This document shows, piece by piece, positions 10,065 through 16,564 of a DNA stretch of 41,231 bases. The notes beneath the pieces are model-generated. The model did not search any database. It was given only the letters and a program-made list of their open reading frames with translations, and was not told the DNA's origin. Location of the stretch: NCBI GenBank assembly GCA_016234365.1, contig JACRER010000045.1:1-41231 (forward strand), written 5' to 3'. The stretch is from Elusimicrobiota bacterium (GTDB lineage: Bacteria; Elusimicrobiota; Elusimicrobia; Elusimicrobiales; UBA9959). Position numbers and translations under genes: made by a program. Position 1 is the first letter of the stretch, and every line of letters begins with the position of its first letter.

Positions 10065-10985
10065 ATGTTCAAACTCAAGACGGCAGTTTTTGTGCTTCTG
10101 GCGCTTTCGCTTTCCCCCGCCCTGCGCGCGCAGGACGAGGAAGGCGGGGACGGCCAGGATTACCGCAAGATGATGCAGGAGATGCTGAAGGCCAATGGTT
10201 CCAGCCAGGGGCAGAGCGAGAGCTGGGACGCGCGCCTGAAGGTGGTCTCCGGCACGGTGATGGTGAAGCCGGCCAATTCCGAGGAATGGTCCAAGATAAC
10301 CGGCGAGATCCCGCTGGAGTCCGACGACGCGGTAAAGACCGAATCCGACGGCGTGGCGGAACTGTACCTGGACGACAAGGGCGCCATCGCCCTGGGCCGC
10401 AATACGCAGGTGGATATGACCTCGCTGGAGCAGGGCGACTCGGTCTTCACCCTGAACTTCGGCTCGCTCACCGCCAAGATCAAAAAATTCCTCAACGAGA
10501 AATTCAAGATGCAGGTGCGCACGCCGTCCGCGGTCTGCGCCGTTCGCGGCACCGAGTTCGCGGTGGAATATTCCCAGATGGGGAAGGAGACCTCCGTAGC
10601 CGTTTACGATGAAGGCCGCGTGGCCGTAACGCCGGAAGGCGAAGGCGCCGGCTCCGCGCAGGAATACACCCTTGAAAAGAACACCGAGATCTCTTTCGGG
10701 CCGAACAATAAACGGTTCCGCCCGGTAGCCCTGGCCAAGATGGCGCGCTACCGGGGCGGCGTGGCCCAGATGCGCGGCCGGGTGGCCGCCTTCAAGAACT
10801 GGAAACCTCGTTCCCAGGCGCGCCGCGCCGCGCTGCGCGACCAGGCCCTCAAGCGCAAGATCATCCGCAGGCAGCTTAAGGACAGGAAGCAGGTAAAGGG
10901 CAAGGCCCGGCGTAAGGCGCGCGCCACCAGGCGCCAGGCCCCGCCTCCGGAGCAGGAAGGAGAAATAGAGGACCCGGGGCAGTAA
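10065..10985 (+). CDS. Secreted FecR-domain protein with basic C-terminal tail
   Basis: The 306-residue protein has a signal peptide (MFKLKTAVFVLLALSLSPALRAQ) and a FecR domain (about residues 50-190: KVVSGTVMVKP, GVAELYLDDKGAIALGRNT, FKMQVRTPSAVCAVRGTEFAV). FecR domains of this exported type lack the transmembrane signalling helix of true FecR and are thought to bind polymers or act in envelope structure. After residue 240 the sequence is strongly basic (KRKIIRRQLKDRK, KARRKARATRR) and ends acidic (EGEIEDPGQ). ATG 10065 is chosen because the signal peptide starts there; an upstream in-frame start lies within tyrS. Its TAA stop overlaps the thpR start (TAATG). No sigma factor or TonB receptor is adjacent, so a classical FecIR role is unlikely. 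Confidence 0.75.
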   Translation: MFKLKTAVFVLLALSLSPALRAQDEEGGDGQDYRKMMQEMLKANGSSQGQSESWDARLKVVSGTVMVKPANSEEWSKITGEIPLESDDAVKTESDGVAELYLDDKGAIALGRNTQVDMTSLEQGDSVFTLNFGSLTAKIKKFLNEKFKMQVRTPSAVCAVRGTEFAVEYSQMGKETSVAVYDEGRVAVTPEGEGAGSAQEYTLEKNTEISFGPNNKRFRPVALAKMARYRGGVAQMRGRVAAFKNWKPRSQARRAALRDQALKRKIIRRQLKDRKQVKGKARRKARATRRQAPPPEQEGEIEDPGQ

Positions 10986-11542
10986 TGCGCCTTTTCCTTG
11001 CTTCTGCCTTCAGCCCGGAATTCACGCTCAACCTGAAGGCGATAGCGGATTATGCCCGCGACAATTCCGGGCGAGACAACGTGAAGTGGGTGTCCCCGGA
11101 AAATTTCCATATCACCTACGCTTTCTTGGGGGAGCTGGACAAGGCGGGAGCGGCTGCCGCGGTGAAGGCCCTGGACGAGGGTCTCTCTGGAATTAAGCCG
11201 TTCAGGGCGGTTTCGGGCGGTCTCGGGGTGTTCCCTTCCGCGCGCCGGCCTTCGGTACTGTGGGTGGGCATCGGCGAAGGAGCGGCGGAACTCAGGGAAA
11301 CGGCGCGCCGTCTGGGGCAAGGGCTTAAGGCCGCGAGCCTTCCTTTCGAGGACCGGTTCGAACCGCACGTTACGATAGGCCGGGTAAAGCGGGAATTGCC
11401 GGAAGATTTTTTCAGGCGCGTGGGCGATTATTCTTCGGCCCGGCGGGCGGAGACGGTTATAACTTCGGTCGAATTGATGGAGAGCCGCCTGACCCAGGAC
11501 GGGCCGGCCTACAAAAGCGTGTATTCCAGTCGGTTGATCTAA
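10985..11542 (+). CDS. thpR: RNA 2',3'-cyclic phosphodiesterase (LigT/ThpR family)
   Basis: 2H-phosphoesterase that opens 2',3'-cyclic phosphates at RNA ends. Both catalytic H-x-T/S-x motifs are visible: HITYAFLG (about residue 40) and HVTIGRVK (about 127). The start RLFLASAFSPE and the segment NVKWVSPENFHIT are typical of the family, as is the length of 185 residues. It overlaps the preceding gene by one base (TAATG), so translation is probably coupled. Confidence 0.92.
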   Translation: MRLFLASAFSPEFTLNLKAIADYARDNSGRDNVKWVSPENFHITYAFLGELDKAGAAAAVKALDEGLSGIKPFRAVSGGLGVFPSARRPSVLWVGIGEGAAELRETARRLGQGLKAASLPFEDRFEPHVTIGRVKRELPEDFFRRVGDYSSARRAETVITSVELMESRLTQDGPAYKSVYSSRLI

Positions 11543-11547
11543 AGAGC

Positions 11548-12486
11548 ATGAAAAAAATTTCCATTCTGATCTCGCTGGCGGTCCTGTTGGCGCTTTATTT
11601 TTGTTGGCCCGGCGCGCCGGTGAAGGTAGTGATCCCTGAAGGTTCCGGCGCGGGTCAGGCCGCTTCCGTTCTCAAGCGGGAAGGCGTGCTGCTCAGTTCC
11701 ACCTGGTTCAAGCTTATCGTGAAGGTAACCGGCACGGGCCGGCGCCTGATGCCCGGCGAGTATACCCTGCGGCGCGGCATGTCCGCCGAGGAGGCGCTCT
11801 GGCGCCTTACGCACAGCACCTATATCAGCAGCGTTCGCGTGGTTATCCCGGAGGGCTGGCGCATGGAGCAGATAGCCGACCGCCTGGAAGCCAACGGTAT
11901 CCTGAAAGGGGGCGACTTCCTGAAGTTGGCCCGCGAACAGAAGCTGGAGGGCTACCTGTTCCCCTCCACTTACAACCTGAAAAAAAATACCCCTCCGCAG
12001 GAAGTCCTAAATTTGCTAAAATCTGAATTTGACAGGCAGATAAGGCCTCTGTTCTCTAAAAATTTCCCCGAAAAGATGGATGAGCGCAAGGCGCTCATCA
12101 TAGCCTCCATAGTGGAGCGCGAAGCCGTGGACGACAGCGAACGCCCCCTGATAGCGGCGGTTTATGTGAACCGCTACCGCAAAGGGATGCCGCTGGAAGC
12201 GGACCCGACCACGCAGTACGCGCTGGGCTACTGGAAGAAGGCGCTGACCTACAAGGACCTGAAGTTCAAGTCCCCGTACAACACGTACGTGGTAGGCGGC
12301 CTCCCTCCCGGCCCGATCTGCAACCCCGGTTACAGTTCGGTGGCCGCGGCGATGGAACCGGCGAATCTGGACGCGCTGTACTTTGTGGCGGACAGGAAGG
12401 GAAAGCATATTTTCAACGCCAGCTTTAAGGAGCACCTGAAGGCCAAGCGGCGCGTTGAGCAGGCAGCAAGGTCCGAGCAGAAATAG
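11548..12486 (+). CDS. mltG: Endolytic murein transglycosylase MltG (YceG-like)
   Basis: Cleaves nascent glycan strands in the periplasm and sets peptidoglycan chain length. One N-terminal membrane helix (residues 5-20, ISILISLAVLLALYFC) is followed by a LysM-like region (VVIPEGSGAGQAASVLKREGV; VVIPEGWRMEQIADRLEANG) and the YceG catalytic domain: EGYLFPSTYNL, ASIVEREAVDDSERPLIAAVYVNR with the likely catalytic Glu at residue 190, PLEADPTTQYALG, SPYNTYVVGGLPPGPICNPG and ALYFVADRKGKHIFN. Length 312 is typical. It is the last protein gene before tRNA-Ala. Confidence 0.95.
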   Translation: MKKISILISLAVLLALYFCWPGAPVKVVIPEGSGAGQAASVLKREGVLLSSTWFKLIVKVTGTGRRLMPGEYTLRRGMSAEEALWRLTHSTYISSVRVVIPEGWRMEQIADRLEANGILKGGDFLKLAREQKLEGYLFPSTYNLKKNTPPQEVLNLLKSEFDRQIRPLFSKNFPEKMDERKALIIASIVEREAVDDSERPLIAAVYVNRYRKGMPLEADPTTQYALGYWKKALTYKDLKFKSPYNTYVVGGLPPGPICNPGYSSVAAAMEPANLDALYFVADRKGKHIFNASFKEHLKAKRRVEQAARSEQK

Positions 12487-12490
12487 ATTT

Positions 12491-12566
12491 GGGCGTGTAG
12501 CTCAGTTGGGAGAGCGCCTCGTTCGCAACGAGGAGGTCGCAGGTTCGATCCCTGTCACGTCCACCA
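12491..12566 (+). tRNA. tRNA-Ala (anticodon CGC), CCA encoded
   Basis: A complete 76-base cloverleaf. The acceptor arms GGGCGTG and CACGTCC pair with G3:U70, the alanine identity element. The D arm is GCTC-AGTTGGGA-GAGC, the anticodon stem CCTCG/CGAGG encloses loop TTCGCAA (anticodon CGC, reads GCG), and the T arm is GCAGG-TTCGATC-CCTGT. Discriminator A (12563) is followed by an encoded CCA. It lies 4 bases after the mltG stop. Confidence 0.97.
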
Positions 12567-12599
12567 AATTAGAACCCCCGCAAGGGGGTTTCTAATTTG
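12567..12599 (+). terminator. Terminator after tRNA-Ala
   Basis: Near-perfect inverted repeat directly after the tRNA: AAATTAGAAACCCCC-type arm (12567-12579), loop GCAA, and GGGGG-TTTCTAATTT arm (12584-12599). The 5-bp GC core followed by TTTCTAATTT fits an intrinsic terminator that works mainly for the plus strand. Confidence 0.75.
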
Positions 12600-12675
12600 G
12601 TGGAGGGTTTGGATAAGACTGTGGATCTTCGTTGCGAACGAGGCGCAGGAGCCAGCAGGCTCCGAGCACGAGCGA

Positions 12676-12739
12676 GCAACGAGGAGGTCGCAGGTTCGAT
12701 CCCTGTCACGTCCACCAAATTAGAACCCCCGCAAGGGGG
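12676..12739 (+). repeat. 64-bp direct repeat of the tRNA-Ala 3' half plus terminator
   Basis: Bases 12676-12739 repeat 12525-12588 exactly: the 3' side of the anticodon arm, variable loop, T arm, acceptor 3' strand with CCA, and the GC core of the terminator. The 5' half of the tRNA is not repeated; instead a reverse-complement copy of the anticodon arm (TCGTTGCGAACGAGGCGC) lies at about 12630-12647, followed by the hairpin GGAGCC-AGCA-GGCTCC. The copy therefore cannot fold as a normal tRNA. Duplicated tRNA 3' ends typically mark attachment sites of integrating elements, but only about 90 unrelated bases separate the copies here. Confidence 0.9.
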
Positions 12740-12751
12740 GTTTTGATTTGT

Positions 12752-12825
12752 GCGGGCAGGCGGCGGGCTATTCTGCTCGCCCTGACTGCAGGGAACCCTT
12801 GCGTGGTTCCCCCCCGCCTGCCCGC
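12752..12825. repeat. Nested inverted repeat between tRNA copy and next gene
   Basis: A perfect 12-bp inverted repeat (GCGGGCAGGCGG at 12752-12763, CCGCCTGCCCGC at 12814-12825) encloses 50 bases that contain a second hairpin, GGGAACC-CTTGCGT-GGTTCCC (12791-12807). No ORF is convincing here. It could be a small dispersed palindromic element or a structured RNA; nothing in the window repeats it. Confidence 0.7.
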
Positions 12826-12860
12826 CAACGCCTTACGGCCCAGTTGCTTGTGTTCCACCC

Positions 12861-12866
12861 TATAAT
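12861..12866 (+). promoter_or_regulatory. Consensus -10 box upstream of the 12915 gene
   Basis: Perfect TATAAT in an AT-rich patch 49 bases before the ATG at 12915, which itself has AGGAG 6 bases upstream. No good -35 hexamer sits at 16-18 bases. Confidence 0.45.
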
Positions 12867-12914
12867 TTGTAAAAATCTATTAGTGGAAAGGCCGGCAGCG
12901 GCACAGGAGAAACT

Positions 12915-13442
12915 ATGGCAGACTATTTCCCCCTTAAAGAGAAGACCCGCTACGAGTACAAGTTCACCAGCACGGAATTTGAAGGCATAGCCAAGGTTTT
13001 CATAGACATCCTTTCCCTGGGTAAAAAGGCCGGCAAGATAGTGGCGCAGGCCCGGATGATATTCGAGTTGCGCGACTCCCACACCACCCAGTTCACCATA
13101 ACCCGCGACGCCAAGTGGGTGACCACCGCCGACGGAGTCGTTATAGGCGGCCGCCGCGAGTTCCCCCTGCCCGTCAAAGAGGGCGCCAAGTGGGAAGAAC
13201 CCCCGGATTCCAGCGAAGTAGTTTCGCTCTCCGACAAGGTTTCCATTAAGGCCGGAAAATTCGCCAAGTGCATGAAGATAGTCACCATGCTGGCCGGCGG
13301 CGACGCCGGCAAGTCGGTGCGCTACTACGCCCCTGGCACCGGCCTTATCCTTGAGGAGTACAACGGCGAGGATAAGACCTGCGAACTGGAACTGGTAGCG
13401 ATCCTGAAGGTGCCGGAAGAGAAGAAGAAGACCAGGAAATAG
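12915..13442 (+). CDS. Conserved hypothetical protein (TapB-like fold guess)
   Basis: A 175-residue protein without signal peptide or membrane segment. It starts YFPLKEKTRYEYKFTSTEFEG and later has KAGKFAKCMKIVTML and VRYYAPGTGLILEEYNGEDKTCELELV. This layout ('YFPL..G..W.Y', then 'AG.F..C..V', then 'YYAPG.GLV..EY') recalls a group of bacterial beta-sheet proteins of unknown function around DUF3108/TapB-like families, in which the last motif is well conserved. AGGAG precedes the ATG at good distance. A -10 box upstream suggests its own promoter; asnS follows 24 bases after its stop and may be cotranscribed. Function unknown. Confidence 0.7.
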   Translation: MADYFPLKEKTRYEYKFTSTEFEGIAKVFIDILSLGKKAGKIVAQARMIFELRDSHTTQFTITRDAKWVTTADGVVIGGRREFPLPVKEGAKWEEPPDSSEVVSLSDKVSIKAGKFAKCMKIVTMLAGGDAGKSVRYYAPGTGLILEEYNGEDKTCELELVAILKVPEEKKKTRK

Positions 13443-13466
13443 GCCGTCTCAGGCCGCAAAGCAACT

Positions 13467-14867
13467 ATGCCTCTGCCCTCTATCAAAGAATTACTCAACG
13501 CCTCCGCCCCCGCCGCCGGAGTGACCGCGCGCGGCTGGATAAAGACGCGCCGCGACTCCAAGACGCATTCCTTCGCCGAGCTTAACGACGGTTCCTGCCG
13601 CGCGAACCTGCAGGTGATATTCTCCCCCGAGAACGGGAACTTCGCCGCGTTGCTGCCGCAGCTGGTTACCGGCGCTTCGGTAGAGATAAAGGGCGACCTG
13701 GTGGCCTCCCCCGCCGCCGGTCAGAAGTTCGAACTGGCCGCCCGCGAGGTGAAGCTGCACGGCGGGTGCGACCCCGAGAGCTACCCGATCCAGAAAAAAA
13801 GGACTTCCGACGAATTCCTGCGCACCGTGGCGCACCTGCGCCCGCGCACCAATAAATACGCGGCCATGCTGCGCATCCGCGCCGAGCTGGCTTACGCGGT
13901 ACATTCCTATTTCCGCAACAACGGGTTCACCTACGTGCATACTCCCATCTTCACGGCTTCCGACGCCGAGGGCGCGGGCCAGATGTTCTCCGCAACCGCT
14001 TTCGACCTGACCAAGCTGGCCGGCATCCCCAAAACCGAGGCCGGGGAGATAGATTTCTCCAAGGACCTGTTCGGCAAGAAAGTGGGGCTGACGGTCTCGG
14101 GCCAGATGGAGGGCGAGGCGCTGGCCCTGGGTTTAGGCAAGATCTATACCTTCGGCCCCACGTTCCGCGCCGAAAATTCCAACACCTACCGCCACTGCGC
14201 GGAGTTCTGGCAGATAGAGCCGGAGATGGCTTTCTATGAGCTGGCGGACGATATGGAGCTGGCTGAGGACTTTATCAAGTCCATCACCCGGGCCGTGCTG
14301 GAGAACTGCCCTGCCGACATGGAACTTTTTGCCAAGTTCGTGGAACCGGCGCTGATGGGCAACCTGCAGAACATCACGGGCAACAAGTTCGAGCGGCTGC
14401 AGTATTCCGACGCCGTAAAGATCCTCGAGCCGGAGAACGCCCGCTTCGAACTGAAGGTTAAATGGGGCGTGGACCTGGCCAGCGAACACGAGCGCTTCCT
14501 GGTGGAACAGCATTTCAAGAAACCCGTCATCCTGTACAACAAGCCCAAAGAAGTGGCCTCGTTCTACATGAAACTCAACGACGACGGGCGCACCGTGCGC
14601 GGCATGGACGTGCTGGTGCCCCGCATCGGCGAACTCGTGGGCGGCAGTGAGCGCGAGAACCGGCTGGACGTGCTGGAAGGCCGCATGCGCGACCTCAAGA
14701 TGAAGGTGGACGATTACCAGTGGTTCCTGGACCTGCGCCGCTTCGGTTCCGTGCCCCACTCCGGCTTCGGGCTGGGTTTCGAGCGGATGATGATGCTGGT
14801 CACCGGCATCTCCAATATCCGCGACGTGACCGCCTTCCCCCGCGTGCCGGGCTACGCCGAGTTCTGA
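13467..14867 (+). CDS. asnS: Asparaginyl-tRNA synthetase
   Basis: Charges tRNA-Asn directly. The 466-residue class IIb synthetase has the N-terminal OB-fold anticodon-binding domain (about 15-105: VTARGWIKTRRDSKTHSFAEL), motif 1 region (FTYVHTPIFTASDAEGAGQMF), motif 2 (TFRAENSNTYRHCAEFWQIEPEMAF) and motif 3 (GFGLGFERMMMLVTG, then NIRDVTAFPR). The motif 2 segment with RH.AEF is of the AsnRS type and not AspRS, which is encoded separately at 25625-27421. A strong bidirectional terminator follows. Confidence 0.95.
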   Translation: MPLPSIKELLNASAPAAGVTARGWIKTRRDSKTHSFAELNDGSCRANLQVIFSPENGNFAALLPQLVTGASVEIKGDLVASPAAGQKFELAAREVKLHGGCDPESYPIQKKRTSDEFLRTVAHLRPRTNKYAAMLRIRAELAYAVHSYFRNNGFTYVHTPIFTASDAEGAGQMFSATAFDLTKLAGIPKTEAGEIDFSKDLFGKKVGLTVSGQMEGEALALGLGKIYTFGPTFRAENSNTYRHCAEFWQIEPEMAFYELADDMELAEDFIKSITRAVLENCPADMELFAKFVEPALMGNLQNITGNKFERLQYSDAVKILEPENARFELKVKWGVDLASEHERFLVEQHFKKPVILYNKPKEVASFYMKLNDDGRTVRGMDVLVPRIGELVGGSERENRLDVLEGRMRDLKMKVDDYQWFLDLRRFGSVPHSGFGLGFERMMMLVTGISNIRDVTAFPRVPGYAEF

Positions 14868-14888
14868 ACGGCTCCGCCCATAAAAGAG

Positions 14889-14924
14889 AAAGGCCGGGTA
14901 TGCACCCCGGCCTTCTTCTTTTTC
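14889..14924 (+). terminator. Intrinsic terminator after asnS, probably bidirectional
   Basis: GAAAGGCCGGG and CCCGGCCTTC form a 9-10 bp GC-rich stem around TATGCAC, with TTCTTCTTTTT after it on the plus strand and an A/T-rich run (reading TCTCTTTTA) on the minus strand. It separates asnS from the converging minus-strand gene ending at 14933. Confidence 0.85.
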
Positions 14925-14932
14925 CACGGGGT

Positions 14933-15475
14933 TTATTGGTGGTCCGCCGCTTTCAGGTAGTTCTCCGCGTCGAGTACCAGTTTGAGGTTCTTGCCGAAAT
15001 CCGCCATGGCCGCGGGGAGCGAGGGCCGGGCGGTGATGGTTACCACGGAACCTTCGCCGTCTTTGGCCACTTCGGCCTTTATGCCGCTGCCCAGGACGCG
15101 GAGCATCGAAGCCGGCACCCGCGCCTCCAGGCTCCCGGCCAACTGGTCACCGCCCAGCACGTCGAACCTCGCTACCTCCCGGAAATAATGGGAGACCATA
15201 TGGAAGACGCGGTCGGAGGGCAGGGAGAGCTTTATCTGACGGGTCTGCACCGGCGAGTAGATGTCTCCCTGCGCGTTAGCCCCGGCGACCTGCCGGGAGC
15301 GGCGGGCATTCAACGTCCCCACGGCTGCCGAGGCCGCTACCCCGAAGAGGAGGGCGCCGACAAAACCCTCGATGATGGAACTCATCCCCTCCATCATGTT
15401 CAGGTTGGCAACAAGGGTTCCAATGAAGAAGAACAGGGTCATCCAAAAAAATATCCGGAAATAGGACTTGAGCAT
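14933..15475 (-). CDS. Small inner-membrane protein with cytoplasmic domain, unknown function
   Basis: The 180-residue product has two hydrophobic helices near the N-terminus (about residues 5-22, YFRIFFWMTLFFFIGTLV, and 33-54, IIEGFVGALLFGVAASAAVG) and a soluble domain of about 115 residues (IKLSLPSDRVFHMVSHYFRE, GDQLAGSLEARVPAS, GEGSVVTITARPSLP). The soluble part alternates short strands and helices, somewhat like SRPBCC/polyketide-cyclase proteins, but I cannot assign it. I chose the ATG at 15475 because AGGGAGGG sits 4 bases upstream and the first membrane helix follows; a start at 15550 would add 25 residues with no support. A TAGAAT -10-like element lies at 15502-15507 on the minus strand. 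Confidence 0.7.
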   Translation of the reverse strand: MLKSYFRIFFWMTLFFFIGTLVANLNMMEGMSSIIEGFVGALLFGVAASAAVGTLNARRSRQVAGANAQGDIYSPVQTRQIKLSLPSDRVFHMVSHYFREVARFDVLGGDQLAGSLEARVPASMLRVLGSGIKAEVAKDGEGSVVTITARPSLPAAMADFGKNLKLVLDAENYLKAADHQ

Positions 15476-15560
15476 TTTCCCTCCCTCTGACTCTCGTCTG
15501 TATTCTATAAAAAAATCACCGCCTGCGCACTTCGCGTTCAGGCCGGCCATGCGGATATTC

Positions 15561-15566
15561 TATAAT
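15561..15566 (+). promoter_or_regulatory. Consensus -10 box upstream of the HD-domain gene
   Basis: Perfect TATAAT 37 bases before the ATG at 15603. The leader holds a short palindrome (GCCCGG-A-CCGGGC, about 15574-15587) and the ribosome site GGAGGAGAG. No clear -35 hexamer is seen. Confidence 0.4.
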
Positions 15567-15602
15567 TCTCACAGGCCCGGACCGGGCGCAACGGAGGAGA
15601 GT

Positions 15603-16160
15603 ATGCAAAGGGAAAAAGCGCTGGAACTGCTGAAGACCCACGTAAAGAACGAGAGCCTGGTGAAGCATTGTCTCGCCTCGGAAGCCGTTATGCGGGCCCT
15701 GGCCCCCCGCCTTGGCGGTGACCCGGAACTTTGGGGGCTGGCGGGCCTGCTGCACGACATCGACGTGGTACTGACCGGAGGCGACCTCTCCCGGCATACC
15801 CTTGAGGCCGAGAAGATACTTTCCGGCCAGAACCTGCCCCCCGAACTGATAGACGCGGTAAAGATGCACAACGAGGCCGCCCACGGCGGCCGACGGCGCG
15901 ACCAGGCCTTTCAGAAGGCGTTAGCCGCGGGAGAGACCGTAACGGGCCTGATAACCGCCATCGCCCTGGTATATCCGGACAAGCGGCTTGCCAGCGTCAA
16001 AGCCTCTTCTGTGGCCAAGCGCATGAAAGACAAGCGCTTCGCGGCTTCGGTGGACAGGGGTATTATAATGGAATGCGAGGGCCTCGGCATAAAACTGGAG
16101 GACTTTATCCAGCTTTCCCTGGACGCTATGCGCGGCATCGCCGGCGATTTGGGCCTCTAA
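15603..16160 (+). CDS. HD-domain (HDIG-type) protein, putative phosphohydrolase
   Basis: A 185-residue cytoplasmic protein with the HD dyad at residues 51-52 (WGLAGLLHDID), an upstream His (residue 22) and downstream His residues in DAVKMHNEAAHG. This pattern matches the HDIG subfamily of metal-dependent phosphohydrolases. Proteins of this size often open with 'R..ALELL..HV.NE.L.KH..A.EAVM.ALA', exactly the arrangement seen here. The substrate is unknown. ATG 15603 has a good ribosome site (GGAGGAG). The stop overlaps the end of the converging response-regulator gene by 4 bases. Confidence 0.85.
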   Translation: MQREKALELLKTHVKNESLVKHCLASEAVMRALAPRLGGDPELWGLAGLLHDIDVVLTGGDLSRHTLEAEKILSGQNLPPELIDAVKMHNEAAHGGRRRDQAFQKALAAGETVTGLITAIALVYPDKRLASVKASSVAKRMKDKRFAASVDRGIIMECEGLGIKLEDFIQLSLDAMRGIAGDLGL

Positions 16161-16564
16161 GGCGCTTGCGCCGGCGTTCCGGGGCCTTCCCCGGGGCCGG
16201 CGACCCCCAGAACCTTGTTTATCTTTTCCAGCAGTTCCGAGGTCTCGTACGGCTTCGCAATGAACTCCGCTATCTCCGCGCCCAGGTGCCGGCGGTGGAC
16301 CTCAAAAGCGTCCAGGCCGGTGAAGGCTATTATAGGCGTCTTTCGCGCCGTCGGGATGCCGCGCAGCTTTGTTATCAGTTCCGCGGAATTTATATCCGGC
16401 AGCATAAGGTCCAGCAGTATCAGGTCCGGCTTAAGTTTAAGCGCGGCGGCCAGCCCGTCGGCCCCGGTCTGGGCCACCAGAACCTCGAATCCCCGTATTT
16501 CCAGCCGGATCTTGGCCAGCAGTATGTGCTGGGCGTCGTCCTCTATCAGGAGGATCTTAGCCAT
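16157..16564 (-). CDS. Single-domain response regulator
   Basis: A 135-residue receiver domain only: acidic pocket LLIEDD (residues 5-10), phospho-acceptor Asp52 (LILLDLMLPD), conserved Thr (PIIAFTG) and Lys (EFIAKPY). A Pro/Gly-rich tail of about 14 residues ends it. There is no output domain, so it should act by protein-protein contact or as a phosphate shuttle. It overlaps the upstream hybrid kinase gene by 8 bases and is the last gene of the signalling operon that starts at 21715. Confidence 0.92.
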   Translation of the reverse strand: MAKILLIEDDAQHILLAKIRLEIRGFEVLVAQTGADGLAAALKLKPDLILLDLMLPDINSAELITKLRGIPTARKTPIIAFTGLDAFEVHRRHLGAEIAEFIAKPYETSELLEKINKVLGVAGPGEGPGTPAQAP

